DNA of 64,000 bases, taken from positions 1,735,501 through 1,799,500 of the forward strand of contig NZ_JAIWOU010000001.1 of the NCBI RefSeq assembly GCF_021295395.1, in the 5' to 3' direction. Positions 36,790 to 45,766 of this stretch are shown here, piece by piece (positions within the stretch are counted from its first letter, which is position 1; each line of letters opens with the position of its first letter). The notes beneath the pieces were generated by a model. That model made no database searches and was not told where the DNA came from. It was given only the letters and a program-made list of their open reading frames with translations. The position numbers and the translations under genes were made by a program. The stretch comes from Komagataeibacter sp. FNDCR2 (GTDB lineage Bacteria > Pseudomonadota > Alphaproteobacteria > Acetobacterales > Acetobacteraceae).

Positions 36790-38187
36790 ATGACCAATAT
36801 TTCCGAACCCGCATGGTTCCCCCTTGCGCTGCGTCTGGACGATGTCCGGGTGCTGGTGGTGGGCGGGGGCATGATCGCCGCCAACAAGGTGCGCCTGCTG
36901 CTGGCGCATCGCGCGCGGGTGCAGGTCATCGCCGCCCGCCTGGATGACGAGATGCGCGAATGGGAGAAGAATGGCGCGATCATCCATATCGCCACCAGCG
37001 CCGATGACCGCACGCTGCGCGATGCCATGCCCGGCTGCCGCCTTGTCTATGCCGCGACCGATGACCGTGCGATCAACCGCGCCGCCGCCGCCATCGCGCG
37101 TGAGATGAACATTCCCGTCTGCGCGGTGGATGACCCCGCGCCCTCCAGCTTCATCACACCCGCGCAGATTCATCGCGGGCTTGTGCGCATCGCCATCTCG
37201 ACCGGGGGGGGCGCACCCGTGCTGGCGCGCCGCCTGCGTGAACAGGTGGAAAGCGTCATACCCGAGGGCACGGGCGAACTGGCCCTGTTCATGCAGGACC
37301 AGCGCGAGCATGTCGGGCGCGCCTGTCCCGACATCGTGCGCCGCAGGCGGGTATGGGAAACCTTTCTGGACGGGGCGGGCGCGCAGGCGGCCCGGCAGGG
37401 CGAAAGTGCCCGCGCGCGCGCCATACTGGACGACATCATTGCCGGAACCACCACGCGTGGCGAGGTATGGCTGGTGGGCGCAGGCCCGGGCGACCCGGAC
37501 CTGCTGACCCTGCGCGCGCTGCACATGATGCAGAACGCCGACAGCGTGCTGTACGACCAGCTTCTTTCCCCCGCGCTGCTGGACCGGGTGCGCCGGGACG
37601 CGGAACTGGTTTTCGTGGGCAAGCGCCGCAACAGGCACACCATGCCGCAGGAGGAGATCAACGCCGAACTGGTGCGCCGCGCGCAGGCAGGCCAGCGCGT
37701 GCTGCGCCTGAAGGGCGGCGACCCGTTCGTGTTCGGTCGGGGGGGAGAGGAGATCGAGGCCCTTCTGGACTCGGCCATTCCCTTTCAGGTCGTTCCCGGC
37801 ATTACGGCGGCGAACGGATGCGCGGCCTATGCCGGTATTCCCCTGACCCATCGCGACTGCGCGCAGGCATGCATGTTCGTGACCGGCCACGCCCGCGCGG
37901 ATGGCACGCTGCACCTGCCATGGGACAGCATGGCCCGGCCGGGACAGACGGTTGTCATCTACATGGGTGTCTCCGCCCTGCCCGCGCTGTGCGCGCGGCT
38001 TATGGATCACGGCCTGCCGGCGGACTGGCCCGCCGCGATCGTCGAACGCGGCACCCGCGCGGACCAGCGCGTGCTGACCGGAACGCTGGGCACGCTGGCG
38101 CGGCAGGCGACTGAAGCGGGCATAGGCAGCCCCGCGCTGATCATTGTGGGCGAAGTCGTCCGCCACCGGGTGATCTCCCCCGGCTGA
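36790..38187 (+). CDS. cysG: Siroheme synthase (multifunctional CysG)
   Basis: 465 residues. The N-terminal domain (about 1-150, VLVVGGGMIAANKV) is the precorrin-2 dehydrogenase/ferrochelatase with an NAD-binding loop, followed by a helical dimerisation part. The C-terminal domain (about 220-465) is SUMT uroporphyrinogen-III methyltransferase: WLVGAGPGDPDLLTLRAL, RLKGGDPFVFGRGGEE and VPGITAANGCAAYAGIPLTHRD. It makes sirohaem for sulfite and nitrite reductases. No sulfite reductase gene is adjacent. Confidence 0.95.
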   Translation: MTNISEPAWFPLALRLDDVRVLVVGGGMIAANKVRLLLAHRARVQVIAARLDDEMREWEKNGAIIHIATSADDRTLRDAMPGCRLVYAATDDRAINRAAAAIAREMNIPVCAVDDPAPSSFITPAQIHRGLVRIAISTGGGAPVLARRLREQVESVIPEGTGELALFMQDQREHVGRACPDIVRRRRVWETFLDGAGAQAARQGESARARAILDDIIAGTTTRGEVWLVGAGPGDPDLLTLRALHMMQNADSVLYDQLLSPALLDRVRRDAELVFVGKRRNRHTMPQEEINAELVRRAQAGQRVLRLKGGDPFVFGRGGEEIEALLDSAIPFQVVPGITAANGCAAYAGIPLTHRDCAQACMFVTGHARADGTLHLPWDSMARPGQTVVIYMGVSALPALCARLMDHGLPADWPAAIVERGTRADQRVLTGTLGTLARQATEAGIGSPALIIVGEVVRHRVISPG

Positions 38188-38283
38188 GGAAGGGACCGTA
38201 CGCCCCGGTACACGATTTGTTATGAATGTACAGCGACTTTGAGTGTATCAAACACAACGAGCCACTGAACGGTCAGGGAGTCC

Positions 38284-40347
38284 ATGCCAGACATAGAGGC
38301 AGGAAGTGCGCGACGCCTGCATGACATGGCGCGCGCGTTCTTACCATGGATGGACCGGCTCCCCCCGGGCTGGGTGGGGTTCAGCCTGCGGACGTGGTGT
38401 TCCCTTGTCATCGGGCTGGCCGCCGCCTTCTGGGTCCAGATCGACAACCCGCTGCTGGTAGGGGTGACGGTCATGATCCTGGCGCAGCCCCTGCGTGGGC
38501 AGGCGCTTTCCAAGGCATTTTACCGGCTGCTGGGCACCGTTGTGGGCATGGGGGTGTCCATTGTGCTGGTGGCGGTGTGGAACGAGCAGCGCGGGCCGTT
38601 CCTGGGCGGTGTGGCGCTGTGGCTGGCCGCCTGCGCGTTTGTGGGATCGCTGGAGCGGGACTTCCGCTCCTATGGCGCGCTGCTGTCGGGCTATACCGTG
38701 GCGCTGGTCGCGGTCAACTGCATCGACCGGCCACAGGATGTATTCAACGTGGCCGTCTCGCGCGCATCGGCCATTTCCATCGGGGTGTTCGCGGTGGCGG
38801 TGGTCAACATCATCTCCGGCTCGCCCGAGGCATGGCGTGGTCTGGCGGATGGGCTCAGGCAGTTGACCCGCCCCGTAAGCGAGACCGCGCGCGCCGCCCT
38901 GGTGCACATGCATGACCGGGGCGCGCAGGCCGATGTGCAGCTCGCGGCCCGAATCCTCGCGCTGACCACGCGGCTGTCCTATGCCCGCACGGAACTGGAA
39001 GGCGGCGGCGCGCGGGCGAACGGCGCGCGGCTGGCCATGGTGTCCATGCTGACGGTGCTGGACTGCGCGCGCGGGCTTGGCCGCCATGCGGGCCATAGCG
39101 CCATCCACCCCGTGATCGAGGGCGCCATCGCCCGCATCGCCAGCCAGACCGACCTGCGCACCGACCAGGCCGGATTTACCGCCCGTATCCTCGACATGAT
39201 GCGTACGGACCTGCCCCATCACATTCCCAACGCGGATGAGGCCTTCGCCATCGAACGCGCGGCCCGCATGCTGGAGGCGCGCGCCGCCATCCACGCCGGG
39301 CAGGCCCGGCTGGCGGGGGAGGCCGGGCGCTTTCCCGCATCCGGGACCGTGCGTATCGCCACGCAGCCCAATTACGGGCTGGCGCTGATCGGCGCATTGC
39401 GGCTGCTGATCGGTTTCTCCTTCGCTGCCGGTGTATGCGTCGTCACAGGCCTGCCGGGGGCGACCGTGGCGCTGGCCCAGACCGCGCTGACCCTGACGCT
39501 GGCGGCCACGAACGTGGACACGGCCCGCTTTGGCATGGGGGCCGTGATCGGCATTCCATGCAGCGTGCTGGTGGCGGCGGTGCTGAACTTTGTCGTGCTG
39601 CTGCATGGGGCGGACATGCCGTTTCTCGCCCTGAGCCTGCTGCCGCAGACACTGGTGGCCTGCTGGCTGCTCATGCGCCCCGCAACGGCGGCCATTGGCT
39701 TCAATTACGGGGTTTTCTTCTTCGCCATACTGGGTCTGGACAACCACCAGGGCTATGACCCGACCGAATTCCTCAACCGCAACATCTTCTACCTGCTGGC
39801 GGCCCTTCTGGCCTTCATCGTGCTGGTGCTGCTGTTTCCGCCCTCCCCGCGCAGGCAGCGGTTCTGGATGGCCGCGACCATCGTGCGCGCGCTCCAACGC
39901 CAGATGGCGGGACGCGGCGAGGCCGAAGGCACGCCCCGCCTGACCCGCGCCTATGACCGGCTGGCGCAGATGCAGTTCTGGATCGAACGCCTGCCCGCCA
40001 CCCCCACCAGCCGCAACCAGATGGAAAGTGTCGCCGCCCTTACGGAACTGGACGGCGCGCTGGCCCGCGCGCGCGCCTATGCCCGGCAGGCCGGCAAAAT
40101 CGGCATGCTGCGCCCCGCGGCCGAGATGGCCCAGCGCGAACTGGTCCTGCACGCCCCGTGGAACGTGACGGAACGGATGCAGGATGCGGTGCGGGCCGTA
40201 CCCGGCCCCACGCGGCACCTGCCCGCGCAGACGCAGTACGCAGCGCTGAACCTGCTGGCGGGGCTGAACGCGGTGCAGCGCGCATGGCACGCGGCGCGGC
40301 CGCACATGCGGCATTACGGTCTCATTCACGAACGCAGGGCGGGCTGA
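38284..40347 (+). CDS. FUSC-family efflux transporter (AaeB-like)
   Basis: 687 residues, with two blocks of about five membrane helices (about 35-180 and 365-520) separated and followed by cytoplasmic regions, the FUSC duplication. LRTWCSLVIGLAAAFWVQIDNP is the typical first helix. With the small membrane protein and HlyD adaptor downstream it makes the AaeB-AaeX-AaeA arrangement known for p-hydroxybenzoate and fusaric acid efflux. The stop overlaps the next start by one base (TGATG). Substrate unknown. No LysR-type regulator is adjacent. Confidence 0.9.
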   Translation: MPDIEAGSARRLHDMARAFLPWMDRLPPGWVGFSLRTWCSLVIGLAAAFWVQIDNPLLVGVTVMILAQPLRGQALSKAFYRLLGTVVGMGVSIVLVAVWNEQRGPFLGGVALWLAACAFVGSLERDFRSYGALLSGYTVALVAVNCIDRPQDVFNVAVSRASAISIGVFAVAVVNIISGSPEAWRGLADGLRQLTRPVSETARAALVHMHDRGAQADVQLAARILALTTRLSYARTELEGGGARANGARLAMVSMLTVLDCARGLGRHAGHSAIHPVIEGAIARIASQTDLRTDQAGFTARILDMMRTDLPHHIPNADEAFAIERAARMLEARAAIHAGQARLAGEAGRFPASGTVRIATQPNYGLALIGALRLLIGFSFAAGVCVVTGLPGATVALAQTALTLTLAATNVDTARFGMGAVIGIPCSVLVAAVLNFVVLLHGADMPFLALSLLPQTLVACWLLMRPATAAIGFNYGVFFFAILGLDNHQGYDPTEFLNRNIFYLLAALLAFIVLVLLFPPSPRRQRFWMAATIVRALQRQMAGRGEAEGTPRLTRAYDRLAQMQFWIERLPATPTSRNQMESVAALTELDGALARARAYARQAGKIGMLRPAAEMAQRELVLHAPWNVTERMQDAVRAVPGPTRHLPAQTQYAALNLLAGLNAVQRAWHAARPHMRHYGLIHERRAG

Positions 40348-40541
40348 TGCGGCAGGTTGTCGATGTGGAGGGCGTATTGGTTTCCGCCTTCGTCATGAAC
40401 CTCGGGCTGGCGCTGTGCACGCTGCTCGTACTGCGCAGCCTGCTGTCATGGCTCAGGCTATGGCGGTTCGTCTGGAACCCGCCACTGGCGCAGTTCGGGC
40501 TGCTGATCTGCCTTGTTGGTCTCTATACACTGATCCTGTGA
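40347..40541 (+). CDS. DUF1656 (AaeX-like) small membrane protein
   Basis: 64 residues starting MRQVVDVEGVLVSAF, with two hydrophobic helices and the DUF1656 pattern in which a short N-terminal amphipathic segment precedes LGLALCTLLVLRSLL and ends in WNPPLAQFGLL. The ATG overlaps the stop of the FUSC gene, and the adaptor gene begins 12 bases after its stop. Always found between or next to FUSC and HlyD genes; role unknown. Confidence 0.88.
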   Translation: MRQVVDVEGVLVSAFVMNLGLALCTLLVLRSLLSWLRLWRFVWNPPLAQFGLLICLVGLYTLIL

Positions 40542-40553
40542 AAGAATCCTGAC

Positions 40554-41504
40554 GTGTTCGCTTACGCAAACCGCCTTGTGCGTCTGGCCATTACGCTGAT
40601 TATCCTGCTGGTCGCGATGATCGTGGCCGTGGTGCTGTGGGATTACTATACCGCCTCCCCCTGGACACGGAACGGGCAGGTCCGCGCGCAGGTGGCCAAC
40701 ATCGCCCCGCGCATTTCCGGGCAGATCAATGAAGTGCGCGTGCACGACAACCAGTTCGTCCACAAGGGCGACATCCTGTACGTGATCGATCCGTTCGATT
40801 TCCGGGTGAAGGTGGATATCGCCACCGCCGCCGTGAATGAACGCCGGGCGGATCTGGAGTTCAAGACATCACAGTTCGAACGCCGCCAGCAGATTGCGGG
40901 CGTTGCGGTATCGGGCGAGGAAAAGCAGCAGTTCGAGGCCGTGGCCGAGCAGGCGGAAGCGCAATACGCCGCCGCGCTGGCCGACCTGCGGCAGGCGCGC
41001 ATCAACCTTGAGCGGACCGAGGTGCGCAGTTCGATCAACGGCTATGTCACCAACCTGACCATGCGTTCGGGCGACTACGCCAATGCGGGGCAGGTCAATA
41101 TCCAGATCATCGACACGGATTCCTACTGGGTGGACGGGTATTTCGAGGAAACGAAAATCCACGCCATCAAGGTAGGCGACCCGGTGCGGCTGGATCTCAT
41201 GGGGTTTCATGAACCGCTGTTCGGCCATGTGGAAAGCATTACCCGCGGGATCGCCAGCAACAACGCCGCGACATCAACCCAGGGGCTGCCAGCGGTGGAC
41301 CCGGTCTATACATGGGTGCGGCTGGCGCAGCGGATTCCGGTACGTGTCCATATCGACAGGGTGCCCCCCGACCTGGTGCTGGCCGCGGGCATGACCGCCA
41401 CGGTTACCGTGGTCTCGGCGGCGGGCAATCGCCGCCATATGTCCATCCGCGATGCGCTGCGTCATGTGGGCGATGACATCCAGCATCTGGTGGGGCACCG
41501 TTAA
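40554..41504 (+). CDS. HlyD-family periplasmic adaptor (AaeA-like)
   Basis: 316 residues from a GTG start. One N-terminal membrane helix (about 8-30) is followed by the barrel-lipoyl region NGQVRAQVANIAPRISGQINEVRVHDNQFVHKGDILYVID, a short coiled coil (about 85-150) and a second lipoyl half with TEVRSSINGYVTNLTMRSGDYANAG. TMTATVTVVS near the end closes the membrane-proximal domain. It links the FUSC pump to an outer-membrane channel; the NodT protein at 12300 is one candidate in the window, but not linked. Confidence 0.9.
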   Translation: MFAYANRLVRLAITLIILLVAMIVAVVLWDYYTASPWTRNGQVRAQVANIAPRISGQINEVRVHDNQFVHKGDILYVIDPFDFRVKVDIATAAVNERRADLEFKTSQFERRQQIAGVAVSGEEKQQFEAVAEQAEAQYAAALADLRQARINLERTEVRSSINGYVTNLTMRSGDYANAGQVNIQIIDTDSYWVDGYFEETKIHAIKVGDPVRLDLMGFHEPLFGHVESITRGIASNNAATSTQGLPAVDPVYTWVRLAQRIPVRVHIDRVPPDLVLAAGMTATVTVVSAAGNRRHMSIRDALRHVGDDIQHLVGHR

Positions 41505-41534
41505 CGGGCCCGGAGCAACACCCCGGGCGCCACC

Positions 41535-41581
41535 TTATCCACAGATTCAGGGGACGAATATCCGGGCAACCCTGTGGATAG
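41535..41581. promoter_or_regulatory. Pair of DnaA-box-like sites
   Basis: A perfect DnaA box TTATCCACA (41535-41543) and an inverted near-match TGTGGATAG (41573-41581) face each other in the gap after the efflux operon. Spacing between outer ends is 47 bases. Confidence 0.4.
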
Positions 41582-41673
41582 GCGTGGGCATGGACGGGGA
41601 TAATGTGAAGGAACGTGGCGACTCGTGAACGGGAGTGGGAAATTTTCTCCCACCCGTCATCGTGCCCGTACCT

Positions 41674-41934
41674 TCAGCGTTGGGGCGGGAGGGAATAGGG
41701 ATCGGGCTTGGCCACGCTGGTCGTCATCCCCATGCGATGCGCCCGGTACAGCAGGCCATGGCCGCGCTTTTCAATCACCACGCCGCGCTGCTGAATCCTG
41801 TCACTGCTGATGGCGTAACCCATCTCACGTACGATCTGGCCCCGCAGCACCTGTAACCACCCCCGCAGGGCAAGCCTCATCCGTGTCATGTCCCGCACGC
41901 TCCCTTTCACCACCCAGGCAATCATCTCATTCAT
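41674..41934 (-). CDS. Hypothetical protein (86 aa)
   Basis: A small basic protein with amphipathic segments (MNEMIAWVVKGSV, MRLALRGWLQVLRGQIVREMGYAI). No family is recognised, there is no clear signal peptide, and the ribosome site is weak. It fills the only frame open across this stretch and has no shadow partner on the other strand, so it is a candidate gene only. Confidence 0.4.
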   Translation of the reverse strand: MNEMIAWVVKGSVRDMTRMRLALRGWLQVLRGQIVREMGYAISSDRIQQRGVVIEKRGHGLLYRAHRMGMTTSVAKPDPYSLPPQR

Positions 41935-42090
41935 AGCAGATAGGATTTATATGCATGACTTTCAAGGGAACCCACGTGGATCGGGCGGTTATTTTTATTT
42001 ATTTCATATCATGACATGCAATTTGTAGCCATTCATGCGCAACGGCATGCCTCATCCATGACAAGGATGAACGGAACCAGTTCTGCTGCC

Positions 42091-42600
42091 ATGGGGGATA
42101 TCTTGCGTTACCTGTTCCTGATTTTTGCCCTTGCCGCCAGCCATTGCGGCACGGCGGGCGCCCAGACACCGGCGGCCCAGGTGATCAGCACATTGTTTGC
42201 CGACAAGCTGACCATGATGGATCTCGGCCTGATCCGCGCCGAACGCGCCATGCAGCATGAAATTGACAGCCTGCCCGACAGCTATGACAGCGACCTGGCG
42301 CCGGTGGCCGATTTCGACCCCCGCCGCAACAGCATCCTTGTGGGCATCTGGTACGAAAACCATGACAGCTTTACCCGCGACCAGTGCGGGAAGCTGCTCG
42401 ATACGGTCCGGAAATCCTTTGGCAACCAGCCCACCACCATCATCGCCTCATGGTTCCGCCACCATGGCTATACGTCCCTGCGCGATGCCGGGCAGTTTTA
42501 CACGGGGCTGCGCAACATCATCTGGCTGGTCGTGACGGATGGGGAGCGGGCCTGCTCCTATTCCATGGCCAGCGGGCAGCAGACCTTAACCGGGTTCTAG
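42091..42600 (+). CDS. Exported hypothetical protein (about 169 aa)
   Basis: The signal peptide MGDILRYLFLIFALAASHCGTAGAQ is followed by about 145 residues with two cysteines (DQCGKLL and RACSYSM). No family is recognised. Upstream ATGs at 42016, 42058 and 42067 are in frame, but the chosen start gives a normal signal peptide. Probably periplasmic. The preceding 80 bases are AT-rich and could hold its promoter. Confidence 0.6.
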   Translation: MGDILRYLFLIFALAASHCGTAGAQTPAAQVISTLFADKLTMMDLGLIRAERAMQHEIDSLPDSYDSDLAPVADFDPRRNSILVGIWYENHDSFTRDQCGKLLDTVRKSFGNQPTTIIASWFRHHGYTSLRDAGQFYTGLRNIIWLVVTDGERACSYSMASGQQTLTGF

Positions 42601-42665
42601 GGAGCGCCTGAAACAGTGTGATCAGGGCATACCGCGCAAATCATGAAGTTTTTTGGTGCGGCTGC

Positions 42666-43178
42666 CTACCGACCTTCCCGGGCGCGCCAGAACGTACGCT
42701 GGAGTTCGGCGGCCTCGGCCTCCAGCATAGGGCCGATGACTTCCACCGGGCGCTGACCGGCAGCGAACACCGTACGACAGGGCAGGTCGAGGGTCGGGTT
42801 TTCCGGGTGGTTGCCGGTCATCTCCTTCAGGTCATGTTCGCTCTGCCCGAATACGACGCGACCGATCCCACTCCAGTACACCGCACCCGCACACATCGCA
42901 CACGGCTCGGCCGAGGTGTACATCGTGTATGACGCGAGTTCTGCGGGCGGAAATTTCCTGGAGGCACGCGTAGCCAGCAGGCGCTCCGCATGCGCCGTCA
43001 TGTCGCCGCCTTCCGCCGTGTAGCCATTGCCCTGTTCCAGCACCACGTTACCCTCTCCATCGACCAGGATGCAGCCGAAGGGATGGTCGCCCCCCTGACG
43101 CGCCTGCTCGGCCACGGCAAAGGCGCGGCGCAGGAAATGTTCATGATCGAGGGGAGGCGGGGAGGTGGGAGAGGTCAT
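42666..43178 (-). CDS. Nucleoside/nucleobase deaminase (CDA fold, guanine deaminase-like)
   Basis: 170 residues. The zinc-site motifs are HAE (MTAHAERLLA) and PCAMCAGA, the cytidine deaminase-like fold. FGCILVDGEGNVVLEQGNG and YWSGIGRVVFGQSEHDL match the guanine deaminase/TadA-like branch rather than cytidine deaminases. It is cytoplasmic. Start ATG 43178 with GGATATGGA just upstream; a start at 43232 is also in frame. Confidence 0.85.
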   Translation of the reverse strand: MTSPTSPPPLDHEHFLRRAFAVAEQARQGGDHPFGCILVDGEGNVVLEQGNGYTAEGGDMTAHAERLLATRASRKFPPAELASYTMYTSAEPCAMCAGAVYWSGIGRVVFGQSEHDLKEMTGNHPENPTLDLPCRTVFAAGQRPVEVIGPMLEAEAAELQRTFWRAREGR

Positions 43179-43238
43179 TCCATATCCATGTAAATCAGGG
43201 TGCGTGGTCTTTGCTTGTGCCGGTTCCCGCATGCCTTT

Positions 43239-43508
43239 TCAAACGGAAAAGCCTGCCTGACGCCTGAGGGGATCGGCCATGGCCGCGCTGACCGTTTCGA
43301 TCTCATCATCAATATACCCCACGATATCCGTGTTGTCATACGGCCCGTCGAAACGGGTGGCGGCCAGTTCGGCCCGCATGGCCACAAGCCGGTCGCGCCG
43401 GTGCGCGAGCTGGACCACGTAACGCGCGGCCCAGGCGGGTTCCTCCGGTTCGAATCGGGCATCAATGAAAGCCTGCGTGCAGTTATCGGGCAGGTTGGGA
43501 TCATGCAT
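43239..43508 (-). CDS. Hypothetical protein (89 aa)
   Basis: Starts MHDPNLPDNCTQAF after GGAG (nine bases). It is acidic, soluble and helical, and no family is recognised. The frame extends upstream to 43676, but the added residues overlap the promoter region and look non-coding. It is divergent from the small HTH regulator at 43625, and its upstream region contains a TGTGTG-AAAAA-GATACACA motif that resembles a similar sequence next to the regulator gene. Confidence 0.55.
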   Translation of the reverse strand: MHDPNLPDNCTQAFIDARFEPEEPAWAARYVVQLAHRRDRLVAMRAELAATRFDGPYDNTDIVGYIDDEIETVSAAMADPLRRQAGFSV

Positions 43509-43597
43509 GAACCGTATCTCCATGTGTGTGAAAAAGATACACAAATGGAACGCAGGCACCGATGAGAATCTCACGGGGCAATTATTTCCTTGCTGTA

Positions 43598-43638
43598 TGT
43601 GTATTTTTTTAGCACAGATTGAGTATGAAAAATACACA
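43598..43638. promoter_or_regulatory. Inverted repeat at the start of the HTH regulator gene
   Basis: TGTGTATTTTT (43598-43608) and its complement AAAAATACACA (43628-43638) flank the start codon at 43625. A related TGTGTGAAAAAGATACACA lies at about 43525-43543 in front of the divergent gene. This could be an operator for autoregulation, or an mRNA hairpin that hides the start. Confidence 0.45.
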
Positions 43639-43936
43639 CATCGTCGCACAGACACCATCGCCCCGCACACGCCCACCCCGCGTTGACTGGGGCACCCTGA
43701 CCCCCACCCTTGCCCAACTGCGCATGCAGGGCTGCTCCACCCGTGAAACGGCGCGCAGGCTGGGCCTGAACATCAAGACACTGGAAGCCTACCTGCGCCG
43801 CCACCGGATCCGCCACGCCATTCCGATGGACCGGCCCGACCAGGTACGTCGCACCTGCCTCAACTGTGATACCGCCTTTGTGGCCGATGGCCGTTTCCTG
43901 CGCCTGTGCCCGGAATGCCGCGCCATGTTCGGTTAA
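43625..43936 (+). CDS. Small HTH protein with C-terminal zinc ribbon
   Basis: 103 residues. The helix-turn-helix at about 36-60 (GCSTRETARRLGLNIKTLEAYLRRH) is followed by a CxxC-CxxC zinc ribbon (C78, C81, C95, C98) at the C-terminus. It looks like a small DNA-binding regulator of the kind found in mobile or phage-related regions and beside short hypotheticals. No Shine-Dalgarno precedes the ATG (a TTG lies at 43619), so translation may be leaderless or atypical. Confidence 0.65.
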   Translation: MKNTHIVAQTPSPRTRPPRVDWGTLTPTLAQLRMQGCSTRETARRLGLNIKTLEAYLRRHRIRHAIPMDRPDQVRRTCLNCDTAFVADGRFLRLCPECRAMFG

Positions 43937-44148
43937 GGATGCTCACATTTACGTGCCATGGGAACCGTCCCCGCGGCCGCCCGCTTTAACAGGGCACCAC
44001 AGCGCATCAGGATCCCCCGGATATGGACATGCACACGCCACGCGACGCGACCCTGCCCGAAAGCCATTTTGAAAACATCCACATCCGCCTGTCCCTGCAT
44101 CACGACCGTATCGGGCATGACGGGGCCTTACCGGCGGCATCGCGCAAA

Positions 44149-44373
44149 ATGGCGGCTGGTGGTTCCGTCCGGCGTAGGCCGCGCGCCCTTCCCCTTCTGG
44201 TGCTGGCCCTGGTCCTGGCCAGTCAGGGACTGGGCGGGTGCAAACGGCACAACGAAACCGTGGGTGAGAAAATAGATCATTTTGGCGACAAGGTGCAGGA
44301 CAGCATCGACCCGCCCAAGGGCCCGGCGGAAAAGGCCGGCCGGTCGATCGACCGTACCCTGCATAATGACTGA
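44149..44373 (+). CDS. Small lipoprotein (about 74 aa)
   Basis: A basic start MAAGGSVRRRPRALP, hydrophobic LLVLALVLASQ and lipobox LGGC lead into a short acidic and basic mature part (KRHNETVGEKIDHFGDKVQDSIDPPKGP). The frame is open from 44023, but the extra 42 residues would precede the signal peptide. Similar short lipoproteins with a GDKVQDAIDPPKGPAEKAGR-like end occur in acetic acid bacteria as I recall them. Function unknown. Confidence 0.55.
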   Translation: MAAGGSVRRRPRALPLLVLALVLASQGLGGCKRHNETVGEKIDHFGDKVQDSIDPPKGPAEKAGRSIDRTLHND

Positions 44374-44519
44374 GCGCATGCCCCATCAGATGCGCCTGCC
44401 CTGGCATATGCACAGCCAGGAAGTTTTCTTACGATTTAGCGCAACGGAAGCCGATGACCAGGCCGCACCCTGCCAGCAGGCGCACGGAACCAGCCCGTCA
44501 CCTGCATGGCGTGTGCGTT

Positions 44520-44750
44520 TTACGCTGGCGGGGTATAGGACTGCACGTCCTCCACGGTATGATTGAGCGTGATCTTGTCGTTGGCGGTGGACTGCACCCA
44601 TGATACGGGAATGGTGAACGCACTTTCCGCCGGGCCATCCACGGTAATCTGGATTGTCGCATCGGCGTTGACGGCGGTAAGGGTACCCATGCGGCCCGTG
44701 CCAGCCGCGATCACATCCTGACCCAGCATGGCCTGATTCATTTCCGTCAT
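44520..44750 (-). CDS. Small hypothetical protein (76 aa)
   Basis: Starts MTEMNQAMLGQDVIAAGTGRMGTLTAV after AAAGGGAAAA. A small all-beta pattern (GQDVIAAGTGRMGTLTAVNADATIQITVDG) resembles PRC-barrel or DUF2171-type proteins, though no family is certain. No signal peptide. Confidence 0.6.
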   Translation of the reverse strand: MTEMNQAMLGQDVIAAGTGRMGTLTAVNADATIQITVDGPAESAFTIPVSWVQSTANDKITLNHTVEDVQSYTPPA

Positions 44751-45072
44751 TTTTTCCCTTTCCCTGTTTGGCATGAAGGTGGCGGCAGGACATTTTGCAT
44801 GTCATGCGCCAACACTGTACCGACCCGCGCTACAGATAGGCCCCCGGATGCACATCGTTACGTAACGCACGCCCCGGATGCAAGTTGCCCGGCAGCACTG
44901 CCCGTATTTCAGGCCGGTCCGTTTCCTGTTCCTTTAGTGCGGAAAAGAACCGAAAACGCCTGATTATTTGAAAAGTATATGGCAGGCTGGCCTGATGTAT
45001 TAAGAAAGCGGAAATTTTCCGCTTCTTTATTCTAGATAAAAAAAGATACGATTATTTCCCGCCCCGCACCCT
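44751..45072. other. 322-base gap with no gene seen
   Basis: It contains a 12-base perfect palindrome CGTTACGTAACG (44856-44867), then AT-rich DNA with a terminator-like hairpin at 45006. No frame with a ribosome site was found. Confidence 0.5.
45006..45024 (-). terminator. Probable terminator of the gene at 45073
   Basis: Arms AAGCGGAA and TTCCGCTT with a 3-base loop. Reading leftward it runs into TCTTAATA. The stem extends with mismatches into AGAA/TTCT. Confidence 0.55.
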
Positions 45073-45543
45073 TCAGTCCACGCCGAACTGGTGGCGGTGG
45101 GACATGACCTGGTTCAGCTCCTCGCTGTAATGATGATACGTACCTTTGGGTACGCAGCCCATTTCTTCCAGATCCTCAAGCTTTATGCTGTCATTGAGCC
45201 AGTCATTGACCTCGTTGAACTCGATCTTCTGTGGCACGTCGCGCCCGCTGAAGACGACCGGGTCGTCCTGTCCCTGCACATAGCCGAATTTCTTGTACAC
45301 ACCATCCGCCGGCGGGTTGTGGTCCGCCATCTCGCCACACACCACGGATGCGCCATCCATGGAATGCACCACGACATCGCGGAACGTGGCGCTGTGGGGG
45401 TCCGCAAGGGTGGCCGCCACATGGCGCTCGCCCTCGGCAATCAGGGCGGACGCGCCCCCATGGCTGGCCGCCCATGCCCCCGTGCCCCCCAGACACCCCG
45501 AATACAGGCACAGGGATACGCCCAGTGTAATGAACCTTTTCAT
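45073..45543 (-). CDS. Exported hypothetical protein (156 aa)
   Basis: The signal peptide [20 protein letters not shown] ends near GAWAASHG. The mature part starts with a short helix rich in Ala and contains [21 protein letters not shown], a pattern seen in small periplasmic proteins of alphaproteobacteria. Two cysteines (VVCGEM and MGCVPK) could form a disulfide. Function unknown. Ribosome site GGCGGAGC precedes the ATG. It diverges from the UvrA-like gene. Confidence 0.65.
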   Translation of the reverse strand: MKRFITLGVSLCLYSGCLGGTGAWAASHGGASALIAEGERHVAATLADPHSATFRDVVVHSMDGASVVCGEMADHNPPADGVYKKFGYVQGQDDPVVFSGRDVPQKIEFNEVNDWLNDSIKLEDLEEMGCVPKGTYHHYSEELNQVMSHRHQFGVD

Positions 45544-45766
45544 GCTCCGCCTGCCCCGCTCGTTCCGCCTGTACATAACATCATGCTGTCTTTTCTGATG
45601 CGCTGCCCGCACCCATCGGTCAAGCGCGGCGGATATGACCACCCCACTCCCAAATGCATGATGTGCGATAACATAATGACCCGCTCCGGTTGCCTGAAAT
45701 CCCCCGACCGCAATAGGATGGCATGGCGCCGGGGGTGTCCGGCATTTCACATAAAGACCCGATTTC

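Noticed and set aside
36667-38166. 499-codon open frame opposite cysG
   Set aside because: Same cause: antisense shadow of a certain gene with low-complexity His/Gln/Arg-rich product.
38341-40329. 662-codon open frame opposite the FUSC gene
   Set aside because: Antisense shadow; product is rich in Gln, Arg and His and has no domain.
44856-44867. Palindrome CGTTACGTAACG
   Set aside because: A 12-base palindrome of this kind can arise by chance, and no gene start is near enough to make it a convincing operator.
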